A stretch of DNA of 36,499 nt from Micractinium sp. NFX-FRZ (lineage: Eukaryota; Chlorophyta; Trebouxiophyceae; Chlorellales; Chlorellaceae): assembly GCA_029339195.1 (NCBI GenBank), contig JAPTJF010000559.1, positions 1 to 36,499 of the forward strand, read 5' to 3'. Both the position numbers and the translations under genes were made by a program. The notes under the pieces were generated by a model that was given only the letters and a program-made list of their open reading frames with translations, was not told the DNA's origin and did not search any database. How positions within the stretch are numbered: the stretch's first letter is position 1; every line of letters begins with the position of its first letter. This document shows, piece by piece, positions 1 to 9,453 of the stretch.

Positions 1-983
1 CCAGCTGCTGTTTGGTGTCGTGATGAATGTGAAGAAGGTGACCAGGGGAATGATAGATAGGGTACGCGACACAGTGAGTGGCAAAGAGTGCATGCGAGTT
101 GAATGTGGCACACAGCGTGATGCCCAATCCGTCCGCCAAGAACAGGCCTCCGGTCCAACTGTTGGCCCCCTCCTTGGCCTTGCGTCCCATCAAGAGGCCA
201 GGTTGCAGTGAGCACCCCCTCAATCCAGCCTGGCCCCCACTGTTGCCCGCCTGCCCTCTGTAGAGTGAGGCGCTCTGCCGCCCCCTCCCTTCAATGTCAC
301 CTGGTCGAGATTGTCGTAGATTTCGGGCGCCTTGGGGAAATCGTTCTTGCGTGACACGACGGCCTGGACCAGCGCCGGGTCTGACAGCACCACGACTCTC
401 ATGTTGAGGAGCCTGATGCGGTACAGCCCCTGGGCGCCGTACCGCTGGCAGCAGTCCTGGAAGAAGCGGTGCACGTTGGGCACGTTGAGCTGCGAGGGAG
501 GGTCCGGCATGAGCGTGGTGGGGAGGAGGCGGAGCATGGGAAGGCCGCGGGGGTGGGGTTGTCAGGGGCATGGCGATGCAGCCTCCTGGCGGCGGCGGAG
601 CGGCATGAACAGGAGCGCTCGTCACCAGAGTGCGGCGCCGGCAATCAGCAGAGACGTGTGCGCCGGGCGCGGCTGCACCAGCCGGCAGCCAACGCCGCGC
701 TGCCAGGCGGCGGGCACTTGTGGGCACTACGGCCCTTCGCCAACAGCGCAGACCGGCGGCCCTGAGCGCCACAAACCTGGGCCATGTGTCCGAGCAGCCA
801 GTTGGAGGGAGGAGGGCCCGGCAGCTTGGCCCAGTCGTCGCCCGGCAACAGGAGCCATAGCGAGGCGAGCGCGAGGGCCAGCAAGGCGAATGCGCTGTAT
901 TGGGTCGTCAGCCGAGCAGAGAGCAGGTTGGCCGCCCCCACCAAGCCCTCAGGCAGCAGCACTGCCAAGCTCGTAGCGTTCAT
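1..983 (-). CDS. Cytochrome P450, N-terminal part (3' end outside window)
   Basis: Two exons are clear: 983-777 and 489-301 (minus strand), both phase 0, joined by a GT-AG intron. The remaining 300 bases to the window edge look like intron 2. The ATG at 983 gives a hydrophobic N-terminal anchor (LLALALASLWLLL, about residues 35-47), then the proline-rich hinge LPGPPPSNWLLGH that marks microsomal P450s. Exon 2 reads NVHRFFQDCCQRYGAQGLYRIR and so on to VVVLSDPALVQAVVSRKNDF, the usual A-helix and beta-1 region. The heme-binding Cys, ExxR motif and I-helix lie outside the window, so family and substrate cannot be assigned. Expected role: ER-bound monooxygenase. An upstream in-frame ATG at 1106 is less likely, because the anchor normally sits at the N-terminus. 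The gene lies about 300 bases downstream of the fibrillin gene on the same strand. Confidence 0.8.
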
Positions 984-1170
984 CGCGGCCCCCCTGCAGA
1001 GAGCAGTGCACGCACCCTCTTTCCCGTCGGAATGCACGCGTACAAGCCTCCAGGAATTGCTGCGAAGACGGGTGCAGTACCTCACCGCCCGCCCCGCTGG
1101 CGGCATAATCTCACTGGCGGCCCACTGTTGCCGTACTTCTCAGGCTACTCTGAGGCAACAAGTGATCATG

Positions 1171-1175
1171 TTACA
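1171..1175 (-). promoter_or_regulatory. Candidate polyadenylation signal TGTAA of the fibrillin gene
   Basis: TTACA on the plus strand reads TGTAA on the minus strand, about 108 bases after the fibrillin stop codon. TGTAA is the usual green-algal polyadenylation motif. The rest of 984-1282 shows no coding potential and must hold the fibrillin 3' UTR and the P450 promoter. Confidence 0.5.
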
Positions 1176-1282
1176 TAGAACTAAATACGAGGAGGGCAGT
1201 GCTCAGTGCTCAGACGATGGCTCCAGGCCAAGGGTACAGTCGGGTCGGCGGGTGCCGCCACATGCAAGCTCAAGGGTGCCGC

Positions 1283-2947
1283 TCAGCTGAAGCGGCGAGG
1301 CGGGCCGTCGCGCACCACCACCAGCGTATCCCCCCGTGAGTCTTGTGCCACCCGGATGCCGCTGTCGGCGTCAACGAATACGGTGTCGAACCTGGTTGTC
1401 AGGGTGGGTGCAGGGGAGGGTGCGGCGTACAGGGGAGAGTTTAGCAAGCAGTGGGTGCTGGTGGCGGCAATGGCAGTGGCAGGCATGGAGCACAGGGCCA
1501 TACGCGGCAGCGACCCAGGCACTGGCCAAGCTGCCGTGCTGATGCCAACATTTCAACAGAAACAGCACGGCAAGGCGTGCGGTGGCGGGCAGCATGCCCG
1601 GCGACAGCAGTGTGCCCGCGCACGCACCATCCCTTGCCGAACGGCGGCAGGCGCAGGCGCAGCCCTGCCGGCAGCTTCAGCGTAGCTGCCTCAAATTTGA
1701 AGTCGGTGCGCTGTGGTCCCGAAATGGAGATGCCGGAATCTGGAGAAGGGAGACAGAACGGAAGCAGGGGGACATGGGTGTGGGTGCAATGAGGAGGTTC
1801 GAGGATCAGGTTGGGAGGCAGCCAGATGTGTTGCAAAGCCAGGTGTGCCCCAGCACCAGCTACGAGACGTGCAGCAAAGCGTAGCCCGAGCGCAATGTGC
1901 TGCCCTGCGACGGCCACATGCACGCACGCATGCACGGGAGCGGGCACATACCGACGATGAATGCCCCCTCAGGCGGGAAGGTGATCACATTTTGAAGATA
2001 CTGCTCCTCCACATCAATCACCTGCAAATTCAGCACGCAAGCTTAGCTCTCTGCAATTCGATCAACAGCACAGCTTCTTTGGCAGGGTGTCAAACAAGCT
2101 GGGCCCCTGGCCCCCTTTGGAAGGTGATGCCGTTGCGAGGGCCGCAAGCTACCCACATGTGTGCATGTGTGTGGCTAGCATGTTTGGCAAGCGGTCAGCC
2201 AGCGGCGCCGGGGCCGTAGGGCAGCGGGGCCGAGATGGGCACATCTCCGCCCCCCTGCCCATGAGAGCCAGGACACAAAGCGATAGGGCCCCTGTGGCGC
2301 CACCCACCTGGTACACCTCTCCGGCTGCCGTCCCAAACAGCCTGGACTTCTCAAGGATGAACAGCGTCTCCTGTTCCGTGGTCCACAGCAGCCGCCATGT
2401 CGCGCTGAGCTCCTGCACTTGGGCGCAGTGCTCAATTGTTATCAAGAGGACAACACGCGGTGGACGCGGGCCACTAACTTTTCACGCACCCGCCCAGGGA
2501 CAGGCTGCTGGCAAGCTTGGCTGTATCCATCCCGGCATTGCTCCCTGCCCCCTGCCTGAGCTAAGAGGGTCCTGGATGCCACAGCTGAAAGATGGGCGCC
2601 AGCTAACGACCGCCCCCAGTCTCCCCGAGAGCCTCCCAACAGCGCCGGCTCACCTCGGCGCCTGTGGTGGTGCTGCCGCTGCCCAGCTCCGCCAGCGCTG
2701 CAGCCGCCTCAAGCACCTCCGGGCGATTATATTTGTCCAGCCCACGCTCCGTGTTCTCCACCGCACTCAAAAGCCGCTCCACCGCGGCTTGCCGAGCACT
2801 CTGCTTCATTTCTGCTGCTTGCGGCTTGCGGAAAAGGAAGTTCAAGAAGGCGCTGGCCGGTGCCGCGATCGATCTGCGGGTCACACGCCCTCTGTACGGG
2901 CTGCTGGCCGCAGGAAGTGGCGCGCTGAGGCGCAGAGTTTGCTGCAT
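1283..2947 (-). CDS. Plastid lipid-associated protein (PAP/fibrillin), PAP11/FBN9-like
   Basis: Five exons on the minus strand: 2947-2654, 2412-2308, 2021-1952, 1739-1628, 1391-1283. All junctions are GT-AG, phases agree, and the product is 229 residues. The ATG at 2947 begins MQQTLRLSAPLPAAS, a typical chloroplast transit peptide; an in-frame ATG at 3103 would add 52 residues and is less convincing. The body follows the fibrillin fold: LSATWRLLWTTEQETLFI, FGTAAGEVYQVID, LQNVITFPPEGAF, GPQRTDFKFEAATLKLP, PPFGKGWFDTVFVD and a final IRVAQDSRGDTLVVVRD. Fibrillins are lipocalin-like proteins of plastoglobules, thylakoids or stroma that bind lipids and aid stress and quinone metabolism. The motif set and short length resemble the PAP11/FBN9 group from memory; the subgroup is an inference. 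TGTAA at 1175-1171 probably ends the transcript. Confidence 0.88.
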
Positions 2948-3543
2948 TGCTGAAAGACGGCTTGCAGGTGGTCCAGCAGATGCCAAACAAGTCAATGACG
3001 ACAATTCAGCACATGCAGAGCGTTTGTGGCCTGGTTGGAGCGAGCTGAAGGCAGGGACGCCGCCCGCCACGTCAGCGCCCGCTCGCGAGCGCTCGGGCGC
3101 CATTTTGAAGCTTGCCTCCCCACAGTGACACTCCCTTATCAGGCAGGGTGCGACCTGGGCAACTAATTAGCTACACATCATTCAAGGTGCAACAAGCTCA
3201 TGGCAAACGCAACAGCAGGTCCACTGCAGCAGTAGAGTGGCGCGGTTTGAGGGCTGCTGATGCCCGCAGCAGCACCGAGGCGGGCAGCCTGACATCTGCA
3301 GCCCACGGAACGCCTGCATCCAGCCCATGATCGATGGTCGCGGTTTCAAAAGGCCTGAGAAGTGGCCCCGCAGCTCATGCACGGGAACTCTCAAGTCAAA
3401 ACCCTAAAAAGCCTGAGGCCCATCCGTGGGTCGCCAAAGGCGGCTGACGGCACGGCTTCCAACGCAATCTCCATGCGGGCTGCCCTTGGGTCCTCAGCTC
3501 TTCAAGACTGACCCGGCCCTCGCCAGGGGTGCCACGCCTTGGC
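2948..3543. other. Intergenic region between fibrillin and SDR genes
   Basis: About 600 bases without a supportable gene. It must contain the fibrillin promoter (right of 2947, minus strand) and the 3' end of the dehydrogenase transcript. I saw no TGTAA motif on the minus strand, no TATA box and no repeat of note. Confidence 0.5.
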
Positions 3544-6500
3544 TCAAGAGGCCTGCCCTGGCATGACGGCCTTCAGCACAATCTCCTCGGGCACGCAGTT
3601 GGCCGAACACCTGAAGCACGGGGGGCGGGATCCATGGTTGTGTGTTCAAGCCCAGGGCAAGAGTCCCAATTGCCCAACTGCGAATGGGAGCCTCTTTGCC
3701 CAATGCAGTGTGTCAAGAAGAGGGGCGCCAGGGCGCGCGGACAATGGTGGCCCCCAACCCGCATGGCCAGGGGGTGTGGGCCGCCCAGCCACCCACCCCT
3801 GGGCCCACGTCACCTGAAGGCCAGCAGCACCGCCTCCGCCACATCGTCAGGAGAGATGGCACCCTGCCCGCCTGCAAGTTAAAGAGAGGAGGAAGAGCAA
3901 AGAGACGGTTGGGGCGGCAACAGCAGGCGGCAGCGAGGCAAGTGGGGGCCATAGATTGGGCAACAACCATGAGAACAGCACCTGGGCACCCCGCCTCTGC
4001 AGGGCGAAAAGAGTGCACCAGGGTGGGCAGGAGCCGGGGCCAAGGGCGCTAGGGACCCTGGCGGCCTCTGCCTGCTGCGCCGTGACTTGTTGGTCACTGC
4101 GGAGCCAGCCTGCGCTGCACTGTGCACGGCCTGTGCTGCCTGCGCAAGCCTCCGCCACATGCCCGGCAGATGCCCGCCCTGCTGTGCGCACCATGCTTGC
4201 CGGCCTCCATGGCAGTGCCGGTGATGTTGCCGGCAGCGATGTTCATCATCTTGACCCCCTTGGGGCGCAGGGCCTGCCAGGAACCCAGCGATGGGTCAAC
4301 AAGAGATGGCCCAGAGGGCTGTCAGTGGGGGCAGTGAATTGGGAGCAGCAGGGGCGGCAGCAACAAACACACATCGCCACTCTCCGACCCCTTGGGGTGC
4401 AGGGGCTGCAAGGGGTCGGCAGTCGAGGCAGGGTGAGGGTGGAGCAGTGCCGATGTGGGCAGCGCCAGTCAAAGGGATGGGGCAATGTGCGTCAGCCCAT
4501 CCAGTTTCCTGAGGGTCACCCCTTTGAGGCGTCGAGGCTGTGCCTGTCGGAGGGCCGGGCAGCGCACACATGCTTCGCCGAGCCCACCTAGGCTGCCTCG
4601 CCCGGCCCTGCCCACCTACCTCGTAGGCCGACTTGCAGAAGCCGCGCAGAGCATATTTGGAGGCAGCTGCGCAGGCAGAGGAGGCATGTGCGGCACGGGG
4701 CAGTTAGTGCTGATCCAGCTGGGTGGGGCAGGAGTGGGAGCCTTCCTCTTCTGCACCCAGCCAGCCAGCTAGCTGGCAAGCTACGCAGACACGCCAGCAA
4801 CGGGTCACCCAGCCGGTCGGCAGCCCCGGCTTGCCAGACAGGGCCAGGGCCCCATCCACCCCTTGCCGCCCCGGCATGCTTTCATCCCTCCCAGACATGT
4901 GCTGCCACCACCAAATCGCCCCACTACCCACCGTAGGCAGCGTGGCGGGGGCCGGTGTGCACCGCCTCCACGTCACCAATGCAGATGATGGTGCCCTGGC
5001 CCTGCACACGCGGCAGTGGGAGGAGAGAACCAACAATGTAAGCAACTGCGGACGGACGGGGCCGGTCTGCCGCCGCCGAGTATGACCGGCCCTCTCCCCA
5101 TGTGGGTGCAGAGGTACTGCGGGTACTCCAGCTGAGACACATACCTGGACCAACCTTCCTTGTCCCCCCAGCTTCACACCCCCATCTCACCCACCGCTCC
5201 CCCCCACTTTGCTAGTTTCAGTTGTGCACGAGCGCCGCCCCCACTTGTCCCCACACGCCATTTCCACCCCGCCCCACAGCAGCCAAGCTCTGCGCCCACC
5301 TGGTCGCACATGACAGGCGCCAGGGAGCGAATGATGCGCATGGGGGCCAAGGCGTTGATGCGGAACATGCGGTCCCACTCATCGGGGTTGCCTGCCACGG
5401 AGGAAGAGAGCGGGGGGGGATGGGGGAGGGACGGTCGAAGGGAGGCGGGGTGGGGTCACACGGTGGCAGAGAGGCAAAGGCGGGGGGGTGGGTGGGAGCA
5501 TTGGGTGGGCTACACGGTGCTCAGCCGGGGCTGCCCTGCTCCCCGCCCTCATCACGTCCAACATACCAAAGCAGGCCAAAGCAGGCCCAGTGGTCCCTGC
5601 CCACTTCAAAGGGTCCTGCTCCCCTCCCAGAACCCTCCCCCTGCTCTCCATTACGACCCCCAGCGCCTGCCGTCTTGCCATCGTTCAGAAGACCCTCCTC
5701 GGCCTCCCCAGGAACAGCCCCTGCTTTGCTCCACTGCCCACCCACCTGCCCTCCACTGGCCGGCACCTTCCTCACCCGCCCACCCACCCACCCACCCTTG
5801 AGAGGATCCTCCTCCCCGCCCACAAACACTCCGGCGTTCATGATGGCCACAGTCACGCCCTGCCCAGCCAGCTTGTCAGCGAGCTGCTGCACCGCCTGCA
5901 GGCGGCAGGCACAGCGGGAGCAGGCGCACATAGTGCAGTGGGTGCAGAAGCAAGCAGACGAGTGTGCAGGCTGCCAGCCAGCTTCTGCACCGCCTGCGCC
6001 CCGAAAGAAAGGGAGTGAGGGGAGGATTAGAGGTTACATCAAAAGGGCGTGGTTCGAGGCAGGCAGCAGGAATCAAGCCAGCTTCTCAGCCAGCCTTGTG
6101 CACCTCCTGCAGGCACTACAGTGGGCACTACAAAAGCAGGCGGCACGTTTGCAGCCTGCCAGCTGCCCCTGCACGCACGAGGAGGAGGAGAGTCATATGG
6201 GGACACCGGCAAGAATCAAGCCGGGGGCAAAGGCCAGCTACCGCCCGCAGGGGCACTGAGTGGGCACAGAAGCCGGCGGGCACATCTGCTGAGCACAACG
6301 AGTGACCGCAGGGGCTGGTGCACAAAGCGTGATCGCAGGGGCTGTGCGGAGCAAGGGGCGCACTTCAAGAGTCACAGTGGTCACTGCCACCCCATGGCAG
6401 GAGCTGTTTGAGGCCCCCCTGGGAGGAGCAGTTCCCATGCGCACCTCTGAGTCTGCCAGGTCGCAGGTGTGGCAGTCGCAAGAGCCACAACCCTCGGACT

Positions 6501-7159
6501 TGCACTTTTCGGAGGTCTGTCGGTGGCGGTCAGCAGGGGACCATGGAAGGACAAGGGGATCAGCAGGGTCAGAGGGCAAGGGTTGGAGATTCTCCTTCTG
6601 AAGTAGTATAGGAGCGAGTGCTACTTGTCGAATGTCTGTGCATCGGGGTCGGGAATGGGGACAGGGGGGAGTGAGGTGTCGAGAGGGGAGTTCAGGAGGC
6701 AGGGGGAGGGAGGGCCAGGCGGGGGGGCGCAGGCCCCTGCCACGGCTGCAACGAGGCAGGCGAGCAGGTGTGGCACAACAGCACAACGCCTATAGCTGAG
6801 AGACGGCAAGGCTTGGGCTGGCCTGTGCAGACTGCTTGTGTGCAAGCCCCAGGCTGGTATCAGCTAGACTTATGGTGCCAAGTGTCGACCCACTGCAGCC
6901 AGAGTTCTGCAGGTGCCCTTTAATGACGCCTGCCTGCCCTCGGCCCGCCTTGGACGTCTAGAACCCTGCCCCCTGCCCTCCCTGCCCATTATTCTGCGCT
7001 TGCCCTCCCACCCACCTGCTTCAACTCGTCCTCGGACTTGGGTTCAGAAACCAGAATGAGCTTGGCGCCCTCGCGAGCCAGGCAGCAGGCCAGATTCTCG
7101 CCCACGCCCCGCGACGCTCCCGTCAGCAGCACCGTCTGGTTCTCCAGAAGCTTGCCCAT
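3544..7159 (-). CDS. Short-chain dehydrogenase/reductase (SDR), classical fold
   Basis: Nine GT-AG exons on the minus strand: 7159-7016, 6516-6445, 5895-5796, 5391-5300, 5001-4932, 4666-4620, 4273-4192, 3871-3814, 3610-3544. Phases agree throughout, giving 243 residues, the normal size for a classical SDR. Residues 13-20 (TGASRGVG) are the Rossmann nucleotide-binding loop, CDLAD near 66-70 is the adenine-pocket Asp region, NAGV starts at 92, and YAASK (Tyr159, Lys163) is the catalytic motif. The residue 13 before the Tyr is usually the catalytic Ser but here is Asp146 (IGDVEAVHTG). Exon 2 is Cys-rich (SEKCKSEGCGSCDCHTC). No transit peptide or membrane segment is obvious, so the protein is probably cytosolic. 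The substrate cannot be inferred. Introns 2 and 6 hold degenerate copies of the exon 3 and exon 7 acceptor regions. Confidence 0.88.
4385..4411 (-). repeat. Intronic echo of SDR exon 7 acceptor junction
   Basis: The plus-strand text gaccccttggggtgcagggg here matches the start of exon 7 and its splice acceptor at 4251-4280 with a few mismatches, about 133 bases apart. It lies inside intron 6. A still weaker third copy may sit near 4513-4535. Confidence 0.6.
5960..6115 (-). repeat. Two intronic echoes of SDR exon 3 acceptor junction
   Basis: The exon 3 start with its acceptor (5867-5905: cagccagcttgtcagc, then ctgcaccgcctgcagg) is echoed at about 5970-5998 (gccagcttctgcaccgcctg) and 6076-6112 (gccagcttctcagccagcc, then cacctcctgcaggc). 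Spacing is about 103-105 bases, giving a decayed tandem array inside intron 2. Confidence 0.65.
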
Positions 7160-7721
7160 CCTTGGAGGTTGTGGTGTGGGTCCTGTAGATGACAACGGTG
7201 ACAACAAGGCGGAACGGAACAGGCAGAGTGCCTGAGGGGGCGGCGCACAACAAGTTGCCAGGGCGACGGGGCGACGCTGCGCTGCGCTGCGCTGCGCTGC
7301 TGTGCAGCCTTGTGTCCTTCCTGCGCATGGCGACACCTTGCTGAATTTTGTGTCCTGCACGCTGTTCAGCGCTGACAGAACCCAAACAGCACCTCCGAGG
7401 CAGGGTTCCGAGCGTAGCTTGCTGTCGGAAGTCGGCGGGAGGGTGCAGAGCACGGCATTCCGGGAACGCACTAAACCGAGGGTGCGGGCATGCAGAGAAG
7501 CTCAGATCGGGTCGCACGCTGCGGGGGCAAAATCCTGTCACCACCGCTGACACTGTCCGCCCGCCTGGGCCCGGAGCCTGCCGCAGCCTGCCGGGCGGCC
7601 CCGTCCGGTGCGCCTGCCCCCTTTATTGGCACTTCTCCACCTTCCAGCCGCCCAACGAGTTGCGCCTTCTGCCATATCACCTTTAATTGCAGCTAAAAAA
7701 GACTGAAACAAGCCAGCCGGC
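7160..7721. promoter_or_regulatory. Divergent intergenic region between SDR and small orphan gene
   Basis: The dehydrogenase starts leftward at 7159 and the orphan rightward at 7722, so these 562 bases hold both promoters. No TATA box is evident. A short pentanucleotide repeat lies at 7276-7300. Overlapping ORFs are GC-rich shadows without recognisable domains. Confidence 0.45.
7276..7300. repeat. Pentanucleotide microsatellite (GCTGC)5
   Basis: Five exact GCTGC units in the divergent promoter region. Length-variable repeats of this kind are common in GC-rich algal genomes; a function is not implied. Confidence 0.9.
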
Positions 7722-8424
7722 ATGACGGAGCTTGCACAGGAGGTGGCAGCCAGCATGAAGCAGGCGGCTGATGCGCTGGAGCACGCAGCGGCCTGCATCC
7801 CGGACTGCGACTGCGCCTCCCTGGATGCCGACAGAATGGCGGCTGTGGTGGCTGACGTGATGCGCGCTGAGCTGGCGGCGGCGGCGGTGCACAAGTGCTT
7901 CAAGGCGCTGCAGCAGCGACACGGGAACACCCTGGCAGGAAAGGCAACGCTCGAGGTGAGTCGAGGTTTAGGTTGGGAGGCTGGGTGGGGGTCAGGCGGG
8001 GCCAGGAAGCATCTTGCTGTGGCACAGCGGCATGCCACAGCTGCCTGCCACGCTCGAGGTGGATGGAGGGGATGGGGAGCCATTCGTGGGAGGAAGGGGG
8101 CTGGGGCCAGGGGCATGGGAATTAGGCAGGGCTGAGAAGAGGGTGGGCAGCACTTGACAGCTGGGCAAGTTGACTGGCAGTCCTGAGGCATGGGCCATTC
8201 TGAGGGATGGCGCCGGCTGGCGCAGCGAGCGTGGCGTCGGCACACACATGTTGCATCAGCGTTGCGGCACCCAGCAACGCTGCCCCTCCAACCTCAGTCT
8301 CATGTCGTGCACACCCTCGCCTCCATGCCCACATGCTGCCCGCCCCCTGCAGACCCAGCCGCTGGATGTGCTGCCCAGCACTCCTGTGCCTGGGAAGGCG
8401 CTGGATGCAAGCATCGCAATGTGA
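7722..8424 (+). CDS. Small conserved-looking hypothetical protein, 101 residues
   Basis: Exon 1 is 7722-7955 and exon 2 is 8353-8424, joined by a phase-0 GT-AG intron. The product begins MTELAQEVAASMKQAADALE and is predicted almost entirely helical and acidic to neutral. It has a CIPDCDC cysteine cluster near residues 25-31 and a helix ADRMAAVVADVMRAELAAAA. The tail (TQPLDVLPSTPVPGK) is probably disordered. I do not recognise the family; no signal peptide or membrane segment is seen. The start is the first ATG after the divergent promoter and no in-frame upstream ATG competes. The intron contains a short repeat of the exon 1 donor region at 8049-8061. Confidence rests on clean splice sites and phase rather than on homology. 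Confidence 0.6.
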
Positions 8425-9453
8425 GCAGGGGCAGGGCAGGGTAGCACAGGTGGCTAAGCGGGGCAGGTAGCTAGGCCAACGCCGGGCATGGACGGGCGGT
8501 CAATTTGGCCGAGTAGGGGCAGGGCAGGCAGGGGTGTGTGCTGCTGCTGGCGTGTGGGCAGCTGCGCCCAGCCTCACGCTCGCTATCTTGCAAAGTGTGC
8601 ATCCAGTGTGGCTGCGCATGAGCGGTGCTGGCTATGTCCACTGTGCTGTGCAGGCTTGCTGACCTGGCAGGGAGCGAGATGACTGGGGGGCAGTGCTGCT
8701 GAGCGGGCCACCGCCTGAGGGGCGGCTGCCTGGCACGTAGCGGCATCGTGTGTTCACTGGGCATCTGTTTTGGCCAAATTTGTTGCAATGCCTAGCTGTG
8801 TAGTACTCTCTGATGAGTTTTAAAGCGAGCATGCTGATTATGCCCATTTCGCAAAACTGAAGGGGTGCAGTCTGTGCCAGGGTTAATTGTGTTGACATCA
8901 TGAGCTTGCCACCGAGCCTGCCAGCAACCACAGCACGGCGTGCCAGGCAGCCAATTTGCACGCGGGCAGCCAGGCCAGTGCGGATTGGCCCTCAGGAAGC
9001 TAGTCTCCAAGAGGGTAGAGGCCAAGTATCACGAGCACAACATCAAAATGAAGCACAGGCAGAAAACAGTAAACCTGTCCCCTCCTGCCCCGCCTGAGCA
9101 AGTCTGGGTGTACTGCGTGTGTACGGCACTCGGCAAAATGCAGCAAACGCTGTGCTTCTTCTGCTTCGAAATTAATTATTGCTAGTTTGTCGATTCGGAG
9201 ACGCGATGGCAGACCCTCAGCCAGCAGGCAAGCTTGCTCCGCCTTCAGTCCTCTCTGCATCCTTGCTTTTGCGGCTGCTGGCAGGCCACATAGACGCGGA
9301 CGCCCGCTAGAAGATGATGCGCCTCTGTGGTCAGCCCCGAAGCCCGCAGTGCCGCCCCCGCCGCTCCTGCCGCCTTTCTCGGTGCTGCCGCCGCCGCTGC
9401 TGCTCGCTCCACCGCCTCTCCCCCCCCCACCCTTGTTTGCAGTATCAGCCACC
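8425..9453. other. Intergenic region upstream of the alcohol dehydrogenase gene
   Basis: About 1 kb with no supportable gene. Positions 8750-9190 are locally AT-richer, whereas 9345-9435 is a pyrimidine- and GCC-rich stretch just before the ADH start, probably promoter or 5' UTR. Small ORFs here have no recognisable content. Confidence 0.5.

Noticed and set aside
1..300. Possible third P450 exon near the left edge
   Set aside because: No convincing P450 motif in any frame of the reverse strand here; kept as intron 2.
8425..9453. Small frames such as 8900-9097 and 8940-9185
   Set aside because: Short, overlapping, compositionally random and without domains or splice partners.
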